From contig NZ_CP010979.1 in assembly GCF_000498395.2 (NCBI RefSeq), positions 2,604,001 through 2,668,000 of the forward strand: a DNA stretch of 64,000 bases, given 5' to 3'. A program made the translations under genes and the position numbers. Shown one piece after another: positions 59,001 to 64,000 of the stretch. Origin of the DNA: Pseudomonas putida S13.1.2. GTDB lineage: Bacteria > Pseudomonadota > Gammaproteobacteria > Pseudomonadales > Pseudomonadaceae. The number at the start of each line of letters is the position of its first letter. The first letter of the stretch is position 1. Below the pieces are notes generated by a model. It was not told where the DNA came from. It saw only the letters and a program-made list of their open reading frames with translations, and made no database searches.

Positions 59001-62000
59001 AACCACCGATGTAGCGGTCGCCAAAGCCCAGGCTGCCGACCATGATGTCATCGCCGCCTTCACCGTTGAACTTGTCGTTCTCGTTACCGCCGATGAACAC
59101 ATCGTGGCCGATGACGGGGTCGTTGCCGAGCGGGTCGAAGTTATCGCCAGGCGCACCGTCCGAGGTGCCCTTCTCGATCCAGTCGTCACCTTCGTTACCC
59201 ATGTCCTGCTCGTTGGCCTTGCTGCCCAGGATAAAATCGTTGCCCTGGCCGCCAATGGCTTCGGAGGCATCTTCACCGGTGACGATGAAGTCGTTGCCGA
59301 AACCGCCGATGATCAGGTTGACACCATTACCGCCGTGCAGCACGTCGTTGCCGTCGCCGCCCTGGATGTTGTCGTCACCGCCCATGTCGCTGATGATGTC
59401 GTCGCCGGCACCACCGCGCAGCTGGTCGTTGCCGTCACCCCCCTCGATGCGGTCGTTGCCGCCATCGCCCCAGACCGTGTCGTCACCCTCGCTGGACACC
59501 AGGATGTCGTCACCGTTGGTGCCGCCCAGCACGATGTGCTCGGCACCGGCATAGCGGATGTAGTGGGTGTCCGGGCCAGCCGTCAGCGGGCTGTCACGGA
59601 ACACCACCTGCTCGCCATTTTCGCCCAGCGGGTCGGCATTGCCGAGGCCGTCGTTGTATTGCTTGCTCTGGTCCAGTTCCAGGTAGAAGCCTGGGTCGGA
59701 GAACACCAGCCCCGGCAGGTGGGTGGCCGAGCTGTTGGCCATGATCAGCTTGGCGAACGAGTTGCTTTCCAGTTCGGCGTTCATCGACAGGCCGGAGGTG
59801 CGCTCCAGGTAGTAGAAACGGTCGCCGTCCTGCAGTTTCTCCATCTGGTTCTCGAACACGAAGTTGAAGGTGCTGCCGAGCATGCCGCCGAACGGGGTTT
59901 TCTCTTCGGCCAGGCCGCCGATCCACAGGTCGATGGCGTCGACGCCGGTAATGGTGACCGCCTTCAGGTCATCGGCGGTGCCTAGGGCACCATCCTTGCC
60001 AGCCAAGGTCACATTGGCCCAGGTGCCGCTGCTGTTGAGGAAGTCCAGGCGGTCGGCCGGCGCGCCATCGCCACCGAACACCAGGGCCATGGCCGCGGCG
60101 CGTTTTTCCAGCAGTGTGGTGGCCCCGGTGAGGGTGCTGTGGGTGCCATAGGCCGCAATGAAGTTGATCAGCGACTCGGGGTGTTTCAGGTGCTGCACCA
60201 AGTCGACCCAGCTGGTGTACGGCTTGAGCTGGGTATCCCCGGTTTGCCCGTAGATGTCGCGGCGCACGGCGTTCAGCGAAGGGATGCCAACATCGCGGCC
60301 ACGGGCAATGTTGATCGCCGGCAAGTCCAGCGGCAGGCCGAGCAGGTTGTTGCGCAGTGCCTCGGTGACGAACTCGTCGATTTCGTTACCACCCTGGCGG
60401 GTGACCCCACGCACGATGGCGCTGGTGGCATCCTCGGGGGTAACGCCACTGGCGGCATAGGCCAGCGGGTTGAGGAATGCCGCGATCAGGCCCAGTTGCT
60501 GGTCAGGGTTGGCGCTGGTCGGGTCCTTGATGACGTTGAAGTCGACGTCGAAGCGGTCGACAGTCTCGGTCAGCATGGAGTGGCCGAAGCGGTACACGGT
60601 GTGGGCGAACTCCGCCACGATCGACGCATCGAGGTCGACGTCGTAGACCTGGGTCGGGGCAAAGAACAGGTCGACCCGTGGTTGCACGGTACGGGCGAAC
60701 TCCTCGAACACCAGGTGCTGGTATTGCATCTCGGTGCCGAACTTGGCCGCCTGGAACAGCCGCTCGCCATTCCATACCAGTGCATCGATCTCGGCCGCAG
60801 TGACCGGCAATGCAGTTACCGGGTTGAGCAGCCATTCGTTGAGGAAGGCCAGGTCGTGCGAATCGAGCACGGTGTCCATGGTCTGCGCCACCAGCCGGTT
60901 GTGCTCGGAGTGGAAGATCGCATGCACGGCGGTCAGGCCGATGTTCTCGTTGACCCGGCCGTCGCCGGCGATGTAATGCGCGTCCAGCAGTTCGTTGTCG
61001 TAGGCCAGGTTGGCACCGGTCTGTGGGTTGACCGGTACAGCATTGCCGGCGACATTGTCGGCATCCGGCGCCAGCACCCCAGCGCTGAACACCGGTACAG
61101 CATTATGGGCAATGTCGGCGAGGAACTGGTGCCCCGTGCGTACGGCGTTGGTCAGGTCGAGCGGTGCCAGCGGGTTGCCTTCGGCCTGCTGGTCATCGGC
61201 AGTGCCGGCGATGCCATCGAGGCCCTTCATCACCACCATCGGGTAGCCATTCGGCCCCTTGACGAAGTTGCCGTAGGCGTCGGTTGCCAGCAGCGGCACG
61301 TTGTCGACGTCGGCATCGGTCAGGTTGATGCCGAGCAGGTCGCGGGCCTGGGCCTTGACCACCTTCCAGGTCGCCATACCGCCGATTTCGGTGTCGTCGG
61401 CAGTGCCGAACTTGCCATCGGCGCCCAGGTCACGGTTGGTGATCAGCCGGCCAGTGGCAACGGGGCCGTCGTCGGTCATCACGTAGGCACGCAGGAACAC
61501 CTGGTGCGAGGGATGCGAGCTGTAGGTCTGGTTCTGGTCCACGAACGGCGTGGTGGTGTTGGTGTGCTCGTGGATGTCGTCGGCGTTGCCGAGGATGCCA
61601 TCCGGCCCTGGCAGGTTGGTGGCACGGGTCACCACCATGAAGTTGGTGAAACCACCCTCCACGTACAGCGGGTCATCGGGTTGCAACGGGATGTAGATGG
61701 TACCCGAGCCGCCCTTGGTGACCAGGTCCAGGCCATGGTCGAAGAACTGCCCGAAGAACGTCATCCAGGCGTTGAACGGCGCGGACAGGCCAGCATCGGC
61801 AGCCGTGTTTTCGAACAGGTACACATCGTGGTCGTCCGTGGTGCCGAACTGGCCGTCCATGCCCGGGCTGGCGACGATGCGCACGCCCTCCTTGAGCACG
61901 TCGTCGTTGCCCACGACACCGAAGTTGAGCACGCCATCGGCACCCGGGTCGTACGCGGTGGCATAGGCTGCCGGGTTGTTGGAGGTCTGGTCGACGATCA

Positions 62001-64000
62001 GGTTACTGATGGTACGCGGCTGCGAGTCGAACACCGGGCCACTGGTCTGCTGGTACGAGGAGCCCGGAATGGCTGGCGAGCCAGGGCCAAAGAAGCCCGC
62101 CGGGGCACCTTCTGCCGGGTTGAACACCGGGTCGGTCACGCGCGGGAAGACGTTGTCGGCGGCACCGTACTGGGTATTGTTGATGCCGTTGAGGTTCATC
62201 AGGTTGTTGTTCGAACCGTCCACCGCCCGCAGGCCCAAGGGTGCACGGATGTTGGGGATCAGCGACAAGATGTCCTGGCCGGCAGCATCGGCCTCGGCGA
62301 TCTTGATCTGGGCCAGGATGAAGTTGAGGTCGGAGCGCACCATGTGCAGCCCTTCCCCCCCAGCAGTGGCATCCACGACCGGAGTGGCCGGCGTTGGCAC
62401 CACCGGTGCGCCCGGCTCCACCACCGCCGTGGGAGCGGAATACAACACCTCGGTTGTGCCATGGGCGTCCTGGTAGATCGCCTTGACCCGCAGGCTCAGC
62501 CCAGCCAGGTCTGGCGACACCCTGAACGCGGTGCCATCGGCGCTCTGGAACGCCAGGTCACCGGCCGGTAGCAGGATGATGTCCTCGAACACACCACTGC
62601 CCGGGTCGGCCTCGAATTGCCAGTAGTACGACACTGAGCGGTCGGCGAGCGTCCCTGCCGGGTTGCCCGCGCTGATGTTGTCGGCGTCGAGCACGCCCGC
62701 CACGCTCACCGTCAACATATCGCCCACAGTAATCGCACCACCGTTGCCATCGGTGACGGTCGGCCTGCCCGTGGGCTGTGCGTTTACGCCTGTCACCAAC
62801 ACGCGCTGGCTATCGGAAAACTGCAGGCGCTCGATATGCAGCAGGGTATCGACACCGTCGCGGCCAGCCACGGTATCGGTCACTGTCCACACGTCATCTG
62901 CGACATCGGCCGTGCCCTTGGTGTTCTGGGTCACCACATACTCGCTCTGCACCCCCGCATACACCGCCGTGTCGAAGGCCGCCCCGCCAGTGGAGGTGCC
63001 GGGCAGAATCTCCCGCACGGCTTTCAGCTGGCCTGGGTTATAGGTGCGGTCGAGCATGAACGGGATCATGTCGACCATGCTGTCGAAGCTGGCGATCTCG
63101 GGCCCGGTGTGGTTGACGTCGCCCGGGGCGTACACGGCAATGCGCACGTTCAGCCATTTGTCGCCGTCGATCAGGTCATCGCCGCCACGGCCCTCGATCA
63201 GGTCGCTGCCATTGCCCCCGAGCATGATGTTGCCGGTGGCAAAGCCCGTGGTCGGCAACCCGGCATCCGCCAGGAACTGCTGCAGCCCACGGATCAGCGC
63301 CACGTTGGTCAGCGCACTGCCGGTGGCACCGCCATGGTTGAGGATGGTCACGGCATCGACGTCATCGCCCTTGAGCACATCGGCGTAGTTCGAACCGGAC
63401 ACCCCTTCGACCTCGGCAAAGCGGTCGAGGATGCTGGCCGGCGAGGCGCCGACCGGGTTGAATACCCCGGCGTTCTGGTTTGGCGCATTGCCGTGGGGCT
63501 GGGCCAGCGCTGCCAGGCTCAGGTCAACGGTGACGCCGACCTTGTCGTTCTTGTTGGTGATCCAGTCGAAGCCGGACATGCCGTCCATCTTGTCCTGGGC
63601 ATCGCTGCCGACAAAGATGTCGTCGCCGCCCTCGCCGATCATTTCGTCAAAGCCTCCGCCACCGACGAAGATGTCGTTGCCGACCACTTCGTCACCCAGC
63701 AGCGGCGCAAAGTTGTCACCAGGCGCACCGTCCTGGGTACCCTTCTCGATCCAGTCATCGCCCTCGTTGCCGGTGGGTGGCAGGTTGGTCTTGGCGCCGA
63801 GGATAAAGTCATCGCCCTGGCCACCAAAGGTGGTGGAAATGTCCTCGGTGGTGATGATGAAGTCCTGGCCGTCGCCCCCCAGGATCAGGTTGCCGGCCGC
63901 CAGCATGCTGCCGGCAATGATCACGTCGTTACCGGCGTTACCCTCCAGGCGGTTGTCGCCGAACGCGTCAGTGATGATGTCGTCGCCTGCGCCACCCAGC
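56005..64000 (-). CDS. Giant RTX protein with animal-type heme peroxidase domain, 5' truncated
   Basis: The frame is open to the right edge, so the N terminus is missing; about 2,665 residues are visible. In order: an RTX-containing module of about 480 residues (to about 62.4 kb); a heme-peroxidase domain (about 62.3-59.6 kb) with G-Q-F-F-D-H (distal His), S-E-H-N-R-L-V, Y-R-F-G-H-S-M (proximal His) and N-I-A-R-G-R-D; and a second copy of the 480-residue module. Ig-like repeats follow (57.9-57.4 kb), then nonapeptide RTX repeats G-G-x-G-x-D and a C-terminal type I secretion tail ending D-F-I-L-A-G. It resembles the large PehA-type heme peroxidase of P. putida KT2440. No type I secretion genes are in view. 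Confidence 0.88.
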   Translation of the reverse strand, partial: LGGAGDDIITDAFGDNRLEGNAGNDVIIAGSMLAAGNLILGGDGQDFIITTEDISTTFGGQGDDFILGAKTNLPPTGNEGDDWIEKGTQDGAPGDNFAPLLGDEVVGNDIFVGGGGFDEMIGEGGDDIFVGSDAQDKMDGMSGFDWITNKNDKVGVTVDLSLAALAQPHGNAPNQNAGVFNPVGASPASILDRFAEVEGVSGSNYADVLKGDDVDAVTILNHGGATGSALTNVALIRGLQQFLADAGLPTTGFATGNIMLGGNGSDLIEGRGGDDLIDGDKWLNVRIAVYAPGDVNHTGPEIASFDSMVDMIPFMLDRTYNPGQLKAVREILPGTSTGGAAFDTAVYAGVQSEYVVTQNTKGTADVADDVWTVTDTVAGRDGVDTLLHIERLQFSDSQRVLVTGVNAQPTGRPTVTDGNGGAITVGDMLTVSVAGVLDADNISAGNPAGTLADRSVSYYWQFEADPGSGVFEDIILLPAGDLAFQSADGTAFRVSPDLAGLSLRVKAIYQDAHGTTEVLYSAPTAVVEPGAPVVPTPATPVVDATAGGEGLHMVRSDLNFILAQIKIAEADAAGQDILSLIPNIRAPLGLRAVDGSNNNLMNLNGINNTQYGAADNVFPRVTDPVFNPAEGAPAGFFGPGSPAIPGSSYQQTSGPVFDSQPRTISNLIVDQTSNNPAAYATAYDPGADGVLNFGVVGNDDVLKEGVRIVASPGMDGQFGTTDDHDVYLFENTAADAGLSAPFNAWMTFFGQFFDHGLDLVTKGGSGTIYIPLQPDDPLYVEGGFTNFMVVTRATNLPGPDGILGNADDIHEHTNTTTPFVDQNQTYSSHPSHQVFLRAYVMTDDGPVATGRLITNRDLGADGKFGTADDTEIGGMATWKVVKAQARDLLGINLTDADVDNVPLLATDAYGNFVKGPNGYPMVVMKGLDGIAGTADDQQAEGNPLAPLDLTNAVRTGHQFLADIAHNAVPVFSAGVLAPDADNVAGNAVPVNPQTGANLAYDNELLDAHYIAGDGRVNENIGLTAVHAIFHSEHNRLVAQTMDTVLDSHDLAFLNEWLLNPVTALPVTAAEIDALVWNGERLFQAAKFGTEMQYQHLVFEEFARTVQPRVDLFFAPTQVYDVDLDASIVAEFAHTVYRFGHSMLTETVDRFDVDFNVIKDPTSANPDQQLGLIAAFLNPLAYAASGVTPEDATSAIVRGVTRQGGNEIDEFVTEALRNNLLGLPLDLPAINIARGRDVGIPSLNAVRRDIYGQTGDTQLKPYTSWVDLVQHLKHPESLINFIAAYGTHSTLTGATTLLEKRAAAMALVFGGDGAPADRLDFLNSSGTWANVTLAGKDGALGTADDLKAVTITGVDAIDLWIGGLAEEKTPFGGMLGSTFNFVFENQMEKLQDGDRFYYLERTSGLSMNAELESNSFAKLIMANSSATHLPGLVFSDPGFYLELDQSKQYNDGLGNADPLGENGEQVVFRDSPLTAGPDTHYIRYAGAEHIVLGGTNGDDILVSSEGDDTVWGDGGNDRIEGGDGNDQLRGGAGDDIISDMGGDDNIQGGDGNDVLHGGNGVNLIIGGFGNDFIVTGEDASEAIGGQGNDFILGSKANEQDMGNEGDDWIEKGTSDGAPGDNFDPLGNDPVIGHDVFIGGNENDKFNGEGGDDIMVGSLGFGDRYIGGSGYDWATFKGLAQGVTIDYSDRFFDVPPVPGSGASTLVRFDIMEGLSGSAHGDFLRGDNEDAASLPTNGATGSVLTNISLINGLSSLLAAGATFYDGGNIILGGSGSDLIEGRGGDDILDGDKWLNVRISVRANLDGTGPEIASYDSMEPMVPLMLNGTYNPGQLVIVREILNGTDNYDTAVFSGVATDYSVVVDGNAVIVTDLVAGRDGVDHLTGIERLQFSDRSQASGVGTALNAGPTGHLVILDAATGVRDDTPVSGQLLRVTPLAVHDADNVSAANITGAVNGPAAYYWQVETLPGSGVYEDITTVAAGEVSRAIGTTYRVTDDVAGLSIRVRAVYQDAKGTLEIVDSSTNSAPSAGPTVTGLLVQNQTLTANPATIVDADGLSNPQFTFQWQSNRGVGWVNIVGAISSTFVLTQAQVGQNMRVVVSYVDDFGVHESVASDILDPVANVNDAPTGAVSISDTTPDQGQSLTALTGGIADLDGLGAFSFQWQQGTGGTFSNIVGATAATFTPGFAQGNQQLRVIVRYTDGFGTLESLTSAATAAVVVPPGVTLVGTNAANTLTGTAGNDVISGLGGNDTLNGLGGADQLFGGLGNDILNGGDDPDVLNGDDGNDTLNGGLGADAMNGGAGNDSFVVDNAGDTVTEALNGGTDLVQTSLATYTLGANVENLTYTGSSSFTGTGNALANTLTGGAANDVLNGGAGADRLVGGVGNDTYVVDNAGDVVVEATGAGTDTVRTTLASYTMAANVELLTFTGAGNFTGTGNGLANTLNGAAGNDTLNGDGGNDILNGNAGNDTLNGDAGNDQLFGGLGADSLNGGGGDDSLDGGDGNDTLLGDNGNDTLLGGIGDDSLDGGNGNDTLQGGDGNDTLFGDVGTDTLIGGAGNDFLNGAAGNDTVVGGAGNDTMMATDGNDVFQFAAGFGNDLIINFDAIAAGGQDRLDITALNITAATFAASVTIADVGADTLVHIGAADAIRLVGVADATTVNVADFILAG
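56270..57310 (-). repeat. RTX nonapeptide repeat block near the C terminus
   Basis: Many G-G-x-G-N-D-x-L-x repeats form calcium-binding beta-rolls. They are interrupted by two near-identical 70-residue inserts containing V-V-D-N-A-G-D and L-T-x-x-G-x-x-x-F-T-G-T-G-N. At DNA level the block is a run of degenerate GTCGTTGCC-type words. Confidence 0.85.

Noticed and set aside
57685..62571. Long plus-strand frames of 766 and 810 codons opposite the RTX gene
   Set aside because: They are shadows of the repetitive RTX/peroxidase coding sequence and rich in His/Val/Gly without any family motif.

Overview
The window is GC-rich DNA from a Pseudomonas of the putida group. The lineage call rests on gene families and style: paired putida-type REP elements in most intergenic gaps, FecI/FecR/TonB-receptor iron-signalling sets, an SfnR/SfnB sulfur-scavenging regulon and a PehA-like RTX peroxidase. 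No rRNA, tRNA, CRISPR array, transposase or phage gene was seen. The assignment is by family resemblance, not by database search.

Layout. (1) 1-5.4 kb: 3' end of a membrane acyltransferase gene, then an iron-signalling set (ECF sigma, FecR, TonB receptor) closed by five tandem 83-bp REP units. (2) 5.4-12.2 kb, minus strand: a DUF3857/transglutaminase protein, a cysteine hydrolase, and a second iron-signalling set with a FiuA/FhuA-like receptor. Fur-like boxes precede both sigma genes. (3) 12.2-13.8 kb: a hipBA toxin-antitoxin pair with a palindromic operator. (4) 13.9-17.9 kb: a tartrate module (LysR regulator, divergent DctA-type transporter, ttdA, ttdB). (5) 18.0-55.9 kb: a roughly 38-kb organosulfur-scavenging island. 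(6) 56.0-64.0 kb: the 3' part of a giant secreted RTX/heme-peroxidase gene running off the right edge.

The sulfur island is the most interesting part. It starts with a sigma54 activator lacking a sensor domain (SfnR type). It holds four FMN-dependent SsuD/SfnG-class monooxygenases, an SfnB flavoprotein of the DszC superfamily, one complete oligopeptide-type ABC importer plus an orphan binding protein, a sulfonate-type ABC importer whose likely binding protein lies 33 kb away, three TonB receptors and a heterodimeric ABC exporter. Three further genes look like ABC binding proteins but lack signal peptides. They carry the Cys/His/Arg/Gly-Gly active-site pattern of the desulfinase DszB: one is intact, one has Ser for the catalytic Cys, and one is frameshifted. 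Together these genes could import, oxygenate and desulfinate organosulfur compounds, ending in sulfite.

Two signals tie the island together. Five intergenic regions each carry a TGCTGC-N4-GCAGCA palindrome next to a canonical -24/-12 promoter, and these head essentially every operon. Several products are nearly free of sulfur amino acids: a 357-aa binding protein, a 383-aa and a 395-aa monooxygenase and a 352-aa DszB homologue contain only the initiator Met and no Cys. In the DszB-like proteins that keep a Cys, the only Cys is the putative catalytic one. A lower-GC gene for a possible TULIP/P47-like protein (50.8-53.2 kb) and a TonB-receptor remnant (55.9 kb) mark insertion or decay within the island.
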